Below are positions 23,521-34,741 of a DNA stretch of 64,000 nucleotides, piece after piece. This DNA comes from Monoplex corrugatus (Eukaryota; Mollusca; Gastropoda; Littorinimorpha; Ranellidae): positions 22,878,361 to 22,942,360 of the forward strand of contig JAPXFY010000023.1 in NCBI GenBank assembly GCA_030674185.1, given 5' to 3'. The translations under genes and the position numbers were made by a program. The notes beneath the pieces were generated by a model, which was not told the origin of the DNA, ran no database searches, and was given only the letters and a program-made list of their open reading frames with translations. Position 1 is the stretch's first letter. Every line of letters starts with the position of its first letter.

Positions 23521-24606
23521 CTATTTATCAGTGCCCGAGGCACCACTAGAGCTAGCTTTGGACTTACATTGCATACTTTTATCGCCTTTTGAGCTATCAG
23601 CAGCTGTTCTTTTCATAGAGTCCAGAATACTGGTCTGACTGCCTGACCTGCCTGTTGTACTGCGCATCTGTCTGCTTCTCTTTTTAGGAGGGGCAGTACG
23701 TTTTGGCCGCTGCTGTTTCGGTGAACATGAACCACTGTCCTGTTCTTTCTCTGCAGAATCCTGCTGGGATTCTACAGGTGCTGCTTGCGTGTGCCTAGTG
23801 GACTTGTCAATGTGTCCATCTGACTCTCTGTCTGTGTCAGCCTTAAGTGCTGTACTGACTTGTGTCATTGTTTTGTAAGCGTCTTCACGACTAACATCAT
23901 CTAGGTCACTATCATTTTGCTCATCGTCTCTTACATCTGTAAAACCATTTGGTGCTTCAATTTCAGTACTGTCTTTTTCTACTATCTTATGTCCCTGAAC
24001 CTCGTCTGTGACAACTGATAAGTCATCATCAGTCACATCGATTTTATTATCGTCTTTCTCACCATGATTATCGTCAGTGTACGAAACACTACCGTTATTG
24101 TCATCACTGTCTCTATCAGTATGATCATGTGCGCACTCCTCTCTGGTTATTTTTCTGCCAACATCTTTAACGTGGGTCATTTGGGTATTGACTCGTGCTC
24201 GTCGTGAATCATTTTCATGGGTGACGGCAGTGCCTTCTTGGCGGTAACTGTTGGTATCATTTTGTCGGTGTCTGCCTGTATTAATAGTGAGCCGTCTGTT
24301 GTCACTGTCTTTAAGGAACACCACTCTCCTGTGTCCTGTAATGACCGGTTCTCGCTGACATCCCTTCTGTGTCACTTCACTATATGAAAAGTCTCCAGGA
24401 ACAACAGGTGTGGCGGTATCCTGGTTGGAACCGTAACGAAACGGGCTCTTCCAACTTCTGTGACTTTCGATGTCTCTGTTATAGGTAGGGTTTGTATGGG
24501 AATGTCCTCTCCTCTCTGACACGTCCCTGGGACGTTGATATTGGTGTTCGTTGTCAGTAAGGGAGATCCTGGTGTTTTGTCTCTTCTTCCTTCGGTTCGT
24601 GTCCAT
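23521..24606 (-). CDS. LINE ORF1 (gag-like), 361 residues
   Basis: An uninterrupted frame whose position, 70 bp upstream of the endonuclease ORF on the same strand, marks it as ORF1. In LINEs this product binds element RNA. It is strongly charged: a basic N-terminus (DTNRRKKRQNTR), a long acidic middle rich in Asp (around residues 165-235), and a Lys/Arg/Ser-rich C-terminus (PKRTAPPKKRSRQMR). I see no CCHC knuckle, RRM or coiled coil, so family membership comes only from context. It is intact while ORF2 is damaged, which could mean relative youth or chance. A host gene is unlikely given the tight linkage to ORF2. Confidence 0.6.
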   Translation of the reverse strand: MDTNRRKKRQNTRISLTDNEHQYQRPRDVSERRGHSHTNPTYNRDIESHRSWKSPFRYGSNQDTATPVVPGDFSYSEVTQKGCQREPVITGHRRVVFLKDSDNRRLTINTGRHRQNDTNSYRQEGTAVTHENDSRRARVNTQMTHVKDVGRKITREECAHDHTDRDSDDNNGSVSYTDDNHGEKDDNKIDVTDDDLSVVTDEVQGHKIVEKDSTEIEAPNGFTDVRDDEQNDSDLDDVSREDAYKTMTQVSTALKADTDRESDGHIDKSTRHTQAAPVESQQDSAEKEQDSGSCSPKQQRPKRTAPPKKRSRQMRSTTGRSGSQTSILDSMKRTAADSSKGDKSMQCKSKASSSGASGTDK

Positions 24607-24684
24607 TTCCTGAACGAAATCATCGTATTGGTTGGTGGGGTGGTCTCTGTTATAATGTCCATAGTTGTGCCTTGCCGGGTGTGT

Positions 24685-24691
<7 letters not shown>

Positions 24692-24733
<42 letters not shown>
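24692..24733. repeat. (GA)n microsatellite
   Basis: Pure GA run at the 5' edge of the minus-strand LINE. Confidence 0.95.
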
Positions 24734-24734
<1 letters not shown>

Positions 24735-24877
24735 AAAAATGAAAGAATCCTAAGAAATATCTCACATTTTGGTAAATAAAATACAAAAGGAAGAAAGCAT
24801 AGCCACAAAACTGCAGTGTTATCATGAAATAACAATCTATCACATGTGTTACTTAGAATTTGTCTACATATTTCGAC

Positions 24878-25256
24878 AATCAACAAGCAAAGACAGAACA
24901 AGATTGAGGCAGCCGGGATATAGTTTCTAAGAAGAATGTTGAGAGTTCCATGGACAGCAAAGAAAACAAACGAGACAGTCTTGATGGAGGCAGACACACG
25001 AAGATCATTCTAAGGGAAGATTAGGAAAAGACAGGCAACATTTATAGGCCATTTTCTGAGGAAAGGGGAATTGGAGCACCTGGTCGCAACAGGAAAGCTG
25101 GAGGACAAGAGAGCACCAGGTAGACCCACGGAAAAAATATTGAACGGTCTTGCAGAGTGGCTGAAGACAGAGAGGATCGAATATGTGCTTGCGGCAACAA
25201 GGGATAGATGCATATGGAGGGCCATGATCGCCAACGCCAGGTGGCAAAGCACTTGA
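24878..25256 (+). mobile_element. RTE 3' fragment
   Basis: Begins at cagtcaacaagcaaag-like sequence and ends with cacttgatgatgatgatga, matching the RTE C-terminus and tail. Frame-disrupted. Confidence 0.9.
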
Positions 25257-25259
25257 TGA

Positions 25260-26190
25260 TGATGATGATACCATGACCATCGTGATCATTGTGGGGATTC
25301 ATGAGACTCAGCAACCTACAGGATCCTTCATTTCTGTCTCTGATATGCAAGAAAACAAAGAGTTGATCAGATATACATGTACTGAAGTTGTTACAGTGTG
25401 TGACATTTACCACCCATCTCTTCCTCTGTCTGTGGGGTACAGCAACAAATAGTTCAGACATACTGAGGTTGGTCCAGTCTTTGATGTTTACCACCCAGCT
25501 CTTCCTCTGTCTGTGGGGTACAGCAGCAAACAGTTCAGACATACTGAGGTTGGTCCAGTCTTCGATATTTACCACCCAGCTCTTCCTCAGTAGACCACGA
25601 TGATGGCCTCCTTTGAGAGTGTCCCGAAGGATGGTCTTGGACTGCGTATCAATGGCGGGTGACGTGACCAAACCAAGCAAGCTCTTGTCGCTTTCGCAGA
25701 TCTTAGGGGCTGCTCCTGAGGCCCTGCCATGAAGTTGATCTTGTTCTGTTCATACTCAGTGTTCTGAAGCTGGGGACAGGATAGTTATAATAAGAATTAC
25801 AATACTTATATAGCGCAAATCTTGATAAAAATCAAATCTAAGCGCTGAACATACACATACGCACTCATGCACACACACACTCACACACGCACACGCACAC
25901 GGCTATAAATAGGGAAAAAGAAGAAAAGCAATAAAAAATTATATATGTGTATTCCAAGTAGAAAAAAAAAGAAATCAATAGAAAACATTTATATTCAAAT
26001 ATTTATAGATGAAAGAATTTCCTCAGGCACTTGATCTCAAAGGCCTGACTTCTCTGCTCAACAAAACAAATAGTATCCAAGTTTCAGTCCCGTATAGTGC
26101 CTCGTTCGGTCTGACTTTGATTGTGAAGTGAAGCTGATGGTGCTCCTTTTAGGCTCGCGTTCAGTCTGGTCACTGGCTTCCTGCAAACTA
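25260..26190 (-). mobile_element. LINE ORF2 C-terminal fragment with a triplicated 27-residue unit, split by another LINE tail
   Basis: Minus-strand translation shows a LINE C-terminal region: TETWILF near the upstream end (about 26090), then GPQEQPLRSAK, KTILRDTLKGG and LLRKSWVVNIEDWTNLSMSEL. The last block is repeated three times with a period of 81 bp (cacccagct starts at 25411, 25492 and 25573), giving RKSWVVNI.DWTNLSMSELF copies. Related LINE proteins carry this block once, so the triplication is unusual. Several frame breaks show it is dead. A CR1/L2 tail at 25785-25960 interrupts it. Confidence 0.65.
25785..25960 (-). mobile_element. CR1/L2-type LINE 3' tail with internal CA tract
   Basis: The reverse complement matches 41200-41430 of the long CR1/L2 element: ccctatttatagccgtgtgc, a (GT)n stretch, cagcgcttagatttgatttt, gcgctatataagtattg, then an ATT-rich end. 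The GT microsatellite is therefore part of the element's 3' UTR. Confidence 0.85.
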
Positions 26191-26204
26191 TAACAGGCAA
26201 GCTG

Positions 26205-26246
26205 GCTATCTATCTACCTATCTATCTATCTATCTATCTATCTACC

Positions 26247-26277
<31 letters not shown>

Positions 26278-26417
26278 CTATTTCTATATATATGTATGTA
26301 TACATATCTATGCATATCTATCTAGCTATCAATCTATCTATCAATCTATCTATCTATCTTATCTATATCTACCTATCTCTATCTCTCTATCTATTTATAT
26401 ATGTATATATACATACA

Positions 26418-26450
<33 letters not shown>

Positions 26451-26490
26451 GTCTATCTATCTATCTATCTATACATATACATACACATAT
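26205..26490. repeat. (TATC)n tetranucleotide microsatellite
   Basis: Long tatctatctatc runs with tacata and tttata interruptions. Confidence 0.95.
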
Positions 26491-26839
26491 GTACAGTAGC
26501 AATGACTAACTGTATGACAGGTTAAGCAGAACCTAATGCTCAATCCTTGAGTAAGAAAAGTATTTTGAACTTCGAAGTTTGAACACAGCATACAGTTATC
26601 AATGATGTACCAAATCTTAATGTTAGGTCACGAATATCCCGAGTACAAATACAGACGGAGAGGTTGGGGGCGCGGAAAGGAGAGTTGAGGATGAAAAGGG
26701 TGGATTCTGCATATGCTGCAGGTATACGGGAGAAAACTCCTTATACTAGTATTATCAAGTTTATGACAGTTGCACCCCTTAATAGGCAGACGCAGTGGAA
26801 AGGGCGCTGAAATCAACAGGTCAGAGAGGTTAAATGATT

Positions 26840-27960
26840 TTCTGAGCCTTACACCTACCTACAAATGTTAGCACAAAGAATCCATATTACTTACCTACCC
26901 ACAAATGTCAGGACATAAAGTCCATATTACTTACCCACCTACGGATGTTAGCACATAGGATTTATATTACTTACCTACCTACAAACATTAGCACATAGAA
27001 TCCATATCACTTACCTATCTACAAATGTTAGGACATAGAATCCATATCACTTACCTACCTACAAATGTTAGGAGAAATAATCCATATTACTTACTTATCT
27101 ACAAATGTTAGGATATAGAATCCATATTACTTACCTACCTACAAATGTTAGGACATAGAATCCATGTTACTCACCTACCTACAAATGTTAGGAAATAGAA
27201 TCCATGTTACTTACCTACCTACAAATGTTAGGACATAGAATCCATGTTACTTACCTACCTACAAATGTTAGAGCATAGAATCCATGTTACTTACCTACCT
27301 ACAAATGATAAGATATAGAATCCATGTTACTCACCTACCTACAAATGTTAGGAAATAGAATCCATGTTACTTACCTACCTACAAATGTTAACAAATAGAA
27401 TCCATGTTACTTACCTACCTACAAATGTTAGAACATAGAATCCATGTTACTTACCTACCTACAAATGATAAGATATAGAATCCATGTTACTCACCTACCT
27501 AAAAATGTTAGGACATAGAATCCATGTTACTCACCTACCTACAAATGTTAGGACATAGAATCCATGTTACATACCTACCTACAAATATTAGGATGTAGAA
27601 TCCATGTTACTCACCTACCTAAAAATGTTAGGACATAGAATCCATGTTTTTACTTACCTACCTACAAATGTTAGGATATAGAATCCATGTTACTCACCTA
27701 CCTACAAATGTTAGGACATATAATCCATGTTACTTACTTACCTACAAATGTTAGGATGTAGAATCCATGTTACTTACCTACAAATGTTAGGACATAGAAT
27801 CCATGTTACTTACCTACCTACAAATGTTAAGACATAGAATCCATGTTACTTACCTACCTACAAATGTTAGGATATAGAATCCATGTTACTCACCTACCTA
27901 CAAATGTAAGGACATAGAATCCATGTTACTTACCTACTTGCAAATGTTAGGACAAAGAAT
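26840..27960. repeat. 40-bp minisatellite
   Basis: About 28 copies of a unit containing acaaatgttaggacatagaa then tccatgttacttacctacct. A period of 40 is measured at 27181 and 27221. Ends are more divergent. Confidence 0.93.
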
Positions 27961-27984
27961 CCACAAACATAGATTCATATTCAT

Positions 27985-28400
27985 TTTTTTGTGACAGTGG
28001 ATTTACCATGTGAAACTCAGGCTGCTTTCCCCTTTGAGAGCGTGTCGCCTGAGTACAGCGCCACCCAATTTATTTTTTGACCAAGACTTCAGAAAGGCAA
28101 GAAGGCTAATTGGCCTTCAAAGTGAGGGCACTGGGAAATCAACCTATTTCTAGAATGTTTTATACCAGGGAGAATGCGCTGCTCTTCACGATTTTAAACT
28201 GCAGCGGGATCTTAAGCATGCACAAGCCAGAAGGCACTTGGGTCTGACTCATGTTTTGTTCCCATCCGAAGGACTTGTCGTTTAGTTTCGATTTTCCGGT
28301 CAAAATGAGGAAAAAGTCAAGGCCTCAACGGGGAACAAACCTCATGTTTAGTTACTGGCAGGCGAACGTCTGAATCATTCTGCTACTTTTCTCCCCCTAT
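27985..28400 (+). repeat. Interspersed repeat family R, copy 1
   Basis: Shares tggatttaccatgtgaaac, ccaagacttcagaaaggcaa, cttcacgattt, cagaaggcac, ctggcaggcgaacgtctga and ttctgc with 46340-46770, and parts with 48985-49265 and 51961-52085 (reverse). Non-coding. About 430 bp, class unknown. Confidence 0.82.
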
Positions 28401-28903
28401 AACCTACTGGCGGTTTGCATAAGCCTGCATGTTTCATGAAAATCTGTGACATTCTGAATAATTTTCCCTGTGGTGCCAAAACGAAGGATTGTATAATGAG
28501 ATTAAGAAGATAATGTCTGCAATAACAATATAGCAACAACAACAACAACAATCACAACTGCAACAACAGCAAACACGATCACGAGGAACACGACAGAGCA
28601 GATTATGAAAGCTTGCTTAATCAACGTCGTGTAAGCTGAATGAATGAACATAGCCTACTTTCCAGGTTAGACATACGATTTAGTCATTCATCCAGAAGAA
28701 ATGTTAATAGTAGTACTATCGAAAGTATCAGACATCGTGAATTTTTATACATTGATTGAGTTTTGTGGTGGATGATATCCTGCTTAGAAATCATAGTCCT
28801 GTATTAAAACTTAGCCCACATTGAGACTTTGTGTAATCAAAAAGTCAAAATGCTTTATTTAATGTACGATCGTTAGCAAAACGTTATCATGATCATTGTT
28901 TTC
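28401..28903. other. Unannotated sequence
   Basis: No domain-bearing frame or repeat recognised, apart from a short caacaacaac run near 28540. Confidence 0.5.
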
Positions 28904-29226
28904 ATCAGTTTCAGTTTCAGTTTCTCAAGACGACGTCTCCGCGCTCGGAACGAATAACACAGAGCCTGTGTTCTGATTGTCCTTTTCTACACCAACCAGA
29001 GTTGGGCAACCTACTTACGCCAAGAACCCAGTGCTTATGCCCCAATCGTGGGCATTTTGTGGTGGGCACAAGAACGCCATGGGACAAGCCAGCGTGCCAC
29101 GCATGTATGTCTCCATCACATAGCGATGGCTCTACTGGAGTGGCCACGTACGTCTGCCGTCTGGAGGATGGCCGCGTCTTGAAGGTTCTTCTGCATGGGG
29201 AGCGAGTAGCAAATCCCAGCCTATAG
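28904..29226 (-). mobile_element. SINE-like element of type 3 with (TGAAAC)n tail
   Basis: On the minus strand it ends cgcggagacgtcgtcttgag, then aaactgaaactgaaac. The same 3' end occurs at 44400-44560 and 48940-48980, and a weaker one at 51285-51375. The upstream body (catagcgatgg, gccatgggacaag) does not encode anything convincing. A repeated tail of short units is typical of SINE or LINE 3' ends. Confidence 0.6.
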
Positions 29227-29264
29227 GACACCCACTGTTGCCATGCGGGGACGTGTGTTAACGC

Positions 29265-29815
29265 CCTATCGGTGTACTCAGCCCTATCAGTATGCCCAGC
29301 CCTATTGGTACACTCAGCCCTATCAGTATGCCCAGCCCTATTGGTACACTCAGCCCTATCAGTATGCCCAGCCCTATTGGTACACTCAGCCCTATCAGTA
29401 TGCCCAGCCCTATCAGTATACTCAGCCCTATCGGTGTACTCAGCCCTATCAGTATACCCAGCCCTATTGGTATACACAGCCCTATCAGTATGCCCAGCCC
29501 TATTGGTACACTCAGCCCTTTCGGTATGCCCAGCCCTATTGGTACACTCAGCCCTATCAGTATGCCCAGCCCTATTGGTACACTCAGCCCTATCAGTATG
29601 CCCAGCCCTATTGGTACACCCAGCCCTATCAGTATGCCCAGCCCTATTGGTACACTCAGCCTTTTCGGTATGCCCAGCCCTATTGGTACACCCAGCCCTA
29701 TTGGTACACCCAGCCCTATCAGTATGCCCAGCCCTATCAGTATGCCCAGCCCTATTGGTACACTCAGCCCTTTCAGTGTACTAAGCCCTATCAGTATACT
29801 CAGCCCCATCAGTAA
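29265..29815. repeat. 18-bp minisatellite, forward block
   Basis: About 30 copies of cagccctatnnntannnn: two alternating 18-bp variants (cagccctatcagtatgcc and cagccctattggtacact) form a 36-bp higher-order unit. Since 18 is six codons, five or six frames stay open and give fake repetitive proteins. No start context or domain supports a gene. Confidence 0.93.
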
Positions 29816-30004
29816 ACTCTCGGTCAGGATAGGAGGCCAAATTGTACTGAGAAATGTTAAATGTGTATTTCTAACTTAATCATGCCATTTTAATTTTCAT
29901 TGTATACACATATATAATCTTGCGAAGCAGTATGCTTTATGTTAAGATTTATGTTAAGATTTAGATTTAGGAAATATTGCTGTGTATGCTGTTTTAAATG
30001 AAAT

Positions 30005-30800
30005 ATATATAGGGCTGAATATACTGATAGGGCAGTGTATACTGATAGGGCTGTGTATACTGATAGGGCTGAGTATACTGATAGAGCTGAGTATACCAAC
30101 AGGGCTGTGTATACTGATAGGGCTGTGTATACTGATAGGGCTGTGTACTGATAGGGCTGTGTATACCAATAGGGCTGTGTGTACTGATAGGGCTGAGTGT
30201 ACCAATAGGGCTGTGTGTACTGATAGGGCTGAGTATACCAATAGGGCTGTGTGTACTGATAGGGCTGAGTATACCGATAGGGCTGTGTACTGATAGGGCT
30301 GTGTACTGATAGGGCTGTGTGTACTGATAGGGCTGTGTACTGATAGGGCTGTGTGTACTGATAGGGCTGTGTGTACTGATAGTGCTGTGTACTGATAGGG
30401 CTGTGTGTACTGATAGGGCTGTGTGTACTGATAGGGCTGTGTATACTGATATGGCTGTGTATACTGATAGTGCTGTGTGTACTGATAGGGCTGTGTGTAC
30501 TGATAGGGCTGTGTGTACTGATATGGCTGTGTGTTCATGTACTGATAGGGCTGTGTATACTGATATGGCTGTGTATACTGATAGTGATGTGTGTACTGAT
30601 AGGGCTGTGTATACTGATAGTGATGTGTGTACTGATATGGCTGTGTATACTGATAGTGATGTGTGTACTGATAGGGCTGTGTACTGATAGGGCTGTGTAC
30701 TGATAGGGCTGTGTGTACTGATAGGGCTGTGTACTGATAGGGCTGTGTGTACTGATAGGGCTGTGTGTACTGATACTGCTGTGTGTACTTATAGGGCTAT
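30005..30800. repeat. 18-bp minisatellite, inverted block
   Basis: Units tatactgatagggctgtg are the reverse complement of the 29265-29815 unit. Some units are 16 bp (tgtactgatagggctg). The two blocks are separated by about 190 bp. A remnant unit (ctgtgtacaccgatagg) lies at about 33370-33395, beyond the RTE. Confidence 0.92.
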
Positions 30801-30804
30801 GTAC

Positions 30805-33362
30805 TTGCTGGTCAAATTGGGAGGCCGACCATTTGATATCAACATCATTCAGGTGTATGCACCAACATCCACAAGTACTCAGGAAGACATCGACAACTTC
30901 TACGAAGTATTAGAGATGGTCAAGGCCCAATGTAAATCACAAGAAGTTACCATAATAATGGGAGATTTCAATGCTGAAGTGGGAAAGGATAGGGTAGAAG
31001 ATATAGTTGGACTCATGGCCTTGGTACACAAAATGAAAGGGGAGGGAAACTTGTAGAATGGGCACAGATTAATGAGTTCATAGTAGGAAACACCTGGTTT
31101 GAGCAGCCTAATAGAAGAAAATGGACTTGGATGAGTCCAGGAGATTATACCAATAATCAGATTGACTACATCTTGATTAACGAAAGATTTAGAAATTCTC
31201 TTTACTGTCAGCAAAAACACTACCTGGAGCAGACTGCAAAAGTGACCATAATCCTGTACTGGGAAGATTTAGGTTGAACTTATGGAAAAGGAAACAGACC
31301 AAAAGCAACATCAAACTAGATCTTGGACTCTTAAAGACAGATGAAGTGATACGTCAAAAATTTAATCTACATGTTCAAAACAAATTCAGTGCTCTGGAAG
31401 ACGTTGGTGACAGTGAGGAACAATGGACAAAGTTGAGAAATTTGATAAATGAAACTTGTGAAGAAACCCCTGTAGTAGATAAAAAAACAAAAAAGAACTG
31501 GATGACAAAAGAAATTTTAGGCTTGATGGAGGAATGGAGAAAGGCAAAGAGAAACGAGGAAATATACAGGAAGATAAACAAAGAAATCAAGAATAGGTGC
31601 AATGAAGCTAAGGAAGCTTGGCTGAAAACAAAATGCAAAGAAATAGAAGATCAATACAAAACGGATCCTCAGGGTATGTACAGACGAATTGAAGAAATTG
31701 TCCACAGGAAAAATACATGCACATCAACTGGTTGCTTAAAATCGAAAGATGGTACGATTCTCATGGAAAAAGACAAAATATTAGACAGATAGGGAGAGTA
31801 CATTAAAGACCTTTTTGAAGATGACAGAAACGTACAACATAGTGTAAGAAAGAGCTTTGAAGGACCACCCATAATGAAAGATGAAGTCAGAGCAGCATTG
31901 AAAAAGATGAAACCAGGAAAATCCCCAGGACCAGACAATATTTCCACAGAGATGATTGAAACCCTGGAGGAATTTGGTATAGAAAAAATAACAATCCTCC
32001 TAAATGAAATTTACGACACTGGAAAAATCCCCGAAGATGTGTCGGAAACAATTTTCATTGCACTTTCATAGAAGACAGGGGCTATAGAATGCGAACTCCA
32101 TCGCACAATCAGTTTGATGAGCCATGTAACCAAGATCATATTAAGAATAATCATGATGAGGACAAGGAATAGAATCAAAAGAGAAATAGCATATGAACAG
32201 TGTGGATTTGTGGAGGGGAAAGGAAATATTAATGCCATATATATCCTAAGAACTATCATAGAGAGGTCAGTCGAGGTGAACAAGGATTTATATTTATGCT
32301 TTGTTGACTATACCAAGGCTTTCGATCGGGTAGGACGTGGAGAGTTGATCAGCCAACTAGAAAGATTCAATGTTGATGGAAAATATCTACGAATAATCAG
32401 AAATATGTATTAGGACAAACAGCTGCAATGAGAATAAGAAACGATATAAGCTCTTTCCAAAACATCAAAAGAGGAATCAGATAGGGCTGTGTTTTGTCAC
32501 CAGATCTGTTTTCACTTTACAGCGAAAACGTCATGAGAAACCTATAAGAAGACCCTGCATTAAAGGTTGGAGGGAAAATGATAAACAACATTCGATACGC
32601 AGATGACACCGTGCTAATTGCAGAAAGTGAAAGGGACCTACAAAACCTTGTGGATATACTTGAAATAGAAAGCAAAGGTAAGGGGTTGGAACTAAACAGC
32701 AGGGAGACTGAAGTCATGGTGATCAGTAAAAACATGAAATCCCCTCATGCAAAATAACAGCAAACGGCACAACCCTGAGACAGGTTGATAAGTTTAAATA
32801 CCTGGAAGCGATCATTTCACCAGACGGCTGATGCGCTTCAGAAATAGCCAGCAGAATCGGCCACACCAAAACAACATTCAAGAAGATGGAAAGCATTCTT
32901 ACCAACAAATGCCTATCAATTAACATCAGGAAGAGAATGTTATATATAACCAATACTGTTGTACGGATGCGAGGCGTGGACAGTCAACAAGCAAAGCCAG
33001 AACAAGATTGAGGCAGCCAATAGATGGTTTCTAAGAAGGATGTTGAGAGTTCCATGGACAGCAAAGAAAACAAACGAGACAGTCTTGATGGAGGCAGACA
33101 CAAGTAGATCATTGATAAGGAAGATTAGGAAAAGGCAGGCAGCATTCATGGGCCATTTTCTGAGGAAAGGGGAATTGGAACACTTGGTCACAATGGGAAA
33201 GCTGGAGGGAAAGAGAGTACCGGGTAGACCCAGGGAGAAGACACTAAATGGACTTGCAGAGTGGCTGAAGACAAGGAGGGTGAAAGAGATGCTTGAGACA
33301 ACAAGAGATAGAGACAGATGGAAGTCCATAATCGCCAACGCCATGCGGCAAGGCACCTGATG
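30805..33362 (+). mobile_element. 5'-truncated RTE non-LTR retrotransposon
   Basis: Begins inside the endonuclease (TGGTCAAATT, then FDINIIQVYAPTS) and runs through RT to a (TGATGA) tail. It is about 90% similar by eye to the 1591-4975 copy. The coding frame is broken: a frame change near 31010, in-frame stops at about 31790, 32070 and 32411, and more near 32484 and 32547. The YADD box (IRYADDTVLIAES, about 32595) is kept. It lies inside the 18-bp array. Confidence 0.9.
30809..33359 (+). pseudogene. Decayed RTE EN-RT polyprotein
   Basis: Conserved segments in order: IMGDFNAEVGKDR (EN), ALKKMKPGKSPGPDN, GFVEGKGNINAIYILR, FVDYTKAFDRV, SPDLFSLYSENV, RYADDTVLIAES, then MYGCEAWTV, LRRMLRVPWTAKKTNE and GRPREKTLNGLAEW. 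Several stops align with Trp, Gln or Glu codons of the other copy and look like single G-to-A or C-to-T changes. It lacks the N-terminal endonuclease residues, so it could not mobilise itself. Confidence 0.85.
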
Positions 33363-33399
33363 ATGATACGGATAAGACTGTGTACACCGATAGGCCCTT

Positions 33400-33525
33400 A
33401 ACCCTTTGACTCCCACACCCTGTACACAAACTGCAAACACTTAACCCTTTGGCTCTCTCAACCTATCCACTAGCTTCCTGCAGGAAGCTGGTGGATAGGA
33501 TGATGGATCAAAGGGTTAAGTTGTT
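33400..33525. mobile_element. Foldback/MITE-like element with ttaaccctttg termini
   Basis: The left arm (cttaaccctttggctctc...tatccactagcttcctg, about 33440-33480) is followed directly by its inverted partner (caggaagctggtggatagg...aaagggttaag, to about 33521). The palindrome is almost spacer-free. The same ttaaccctttgactcc motif recurs at 33398 and throughout 44750-45340. Confidence 0.7.
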
Positions 33526-33695
33526 GCTTTGTAAGCAAAGTTGACAATGAAGGATGCTGGTGGACAGACTGCGGGAGTCAAATGGTCAACAGTGTCTGAA
33601 AACGTGGCCTGAAGTCCAATGATATCAGCGTGGACACGTGGAAGGAGACAGCTACAAATCGCTGTGCCTGGCGACATGTTTGTTCGTTCATCTAT

Positions 33696-33922
33696 GCCAT
33701 TCATCATCATCGTGTGCCCTGCCGCATGGCGTTGGCGTTCATGGCCCCCCATATGTATCTATCCTTTGTTGCCATAAGCACATCTTCCACCCTCTCTGTC
33801 CTCAGCCACCCTGCAAATCCGTCCAATATTTTCTCCCTGGATCTACCTGATGCTGTCTTTCCCTCCAGCTTTCCTGTTGTGACCAGGTGCTCTAATTCCC
33901 TTTCCACATAAAACAGCCTATT
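33696..33922 (-). mobile_element. RTE 3' fragment
   Basis: Reverse of the RTE tail and C-terminal region, from catcatcatcg through ccgcatggcgttggcg to ctaattccctttcc. Confidence 0.88.
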
Positions 33923-34129
33923 GCAAAGGAGAAGCAAACACGCACAGAAAAAGAAAGTAAAGGAAAGCTGCCTCAGCGACCACCCAGCACTAGTCATGAA
34001 CGGCAGCTGTGCCAGGGACTGCCACTCAAGAACTGGCCGGTTCAGCCACAGTTAACTTTGTTCCACGTCTGAGTTTTCAACCGGATGTATCCTTTTGGCC
34101 TGTTAGGGAGACGGAACTATAATGCGCGT

Positions 34130-34330
34130 GCACACGAGCACACACACATACGCACGCCCACGTCCACACACACACACTTACATACACACACTCACACACA
34201 CACGCACATACATACACACTCACACACACATACACATACATACACATGCACAAACGCACATACACATACACATGCACACAGACATACACACACAACACAC
34301 ACACACAGTCATACACACTCACACACACAT

Positions 34331-34395
<65 letters not shown>
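34130..34395. repeat. (CA)n microsatellite
   Basis: CA runs with cata, cgca and tca interruptions, ending directly at a LINE fragment. Confidence 0.95.
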
Positions 34396-34397
<2 letters not shown>

Positions 34398-34741
34398 TGT
34401 GGTCCAGGATTCACTAGAGTAGAGAAGTGTGCTCAACACACATGCTCTGTACACCTGCATTTTGGTGTTCACAGTGAGATTGCTGTTGGACCAGACCCGC
34501 TTATTCAGTTGTGGTCATGACGTACACTTTCTGCTGTGGCTGTGCAGGCCGATTCTAGAGTGGCAATCTCTGTCACATCTGTCACATACAAACTGAGTCG
34601 CTCTTGTTTGGTTTCTGGAACGTCGCCTGTGAAGAGCCCTTTTCTCATCTGCACTTTCTACTCTCCTCCTCTCCGCATTCACAACGCCTTGCCGAATGGC
34701 TGTCCTCCATGCCGCCCTGTCTTCCGCCAGAGTCTCCCAAG

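Larger units (their letters stand above)
19945..24690 (-). mobile_element. Two-ORF non-LTR retrotransposon (LINE), clade unresolved
   Basis: Read on the minus strand it has a gag-like ORF1, then about 70 bp, then ORF2 with AP-endonuclease, reverse transcriptase and a C-terminal zinc-binding motif. Termini are uncertain: the 5' side abuts a (GA)n tract at about 24690 and the 3' side an AT-rich/CA tract near 19945. The RT signature LLFADDVALLSTTPNGLQNQL resembles widespread animal LINE proteins of the RTEX/I type, but I cannot place the clade without a tree. It is the best-preserved element here with a distinct ORF1. Confidence 0.82.

Noticed and set aside
29243..29879. Tyr/Gln/Pro repeat protein (QPYQYAQPYW)
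   Set aside because: The 18-bp unit keeps five or six frames open with different fake proteins (ISMPSPIG, ALSVCPALLV). Nothing favours one frame, and the inverted block behaves the same way.
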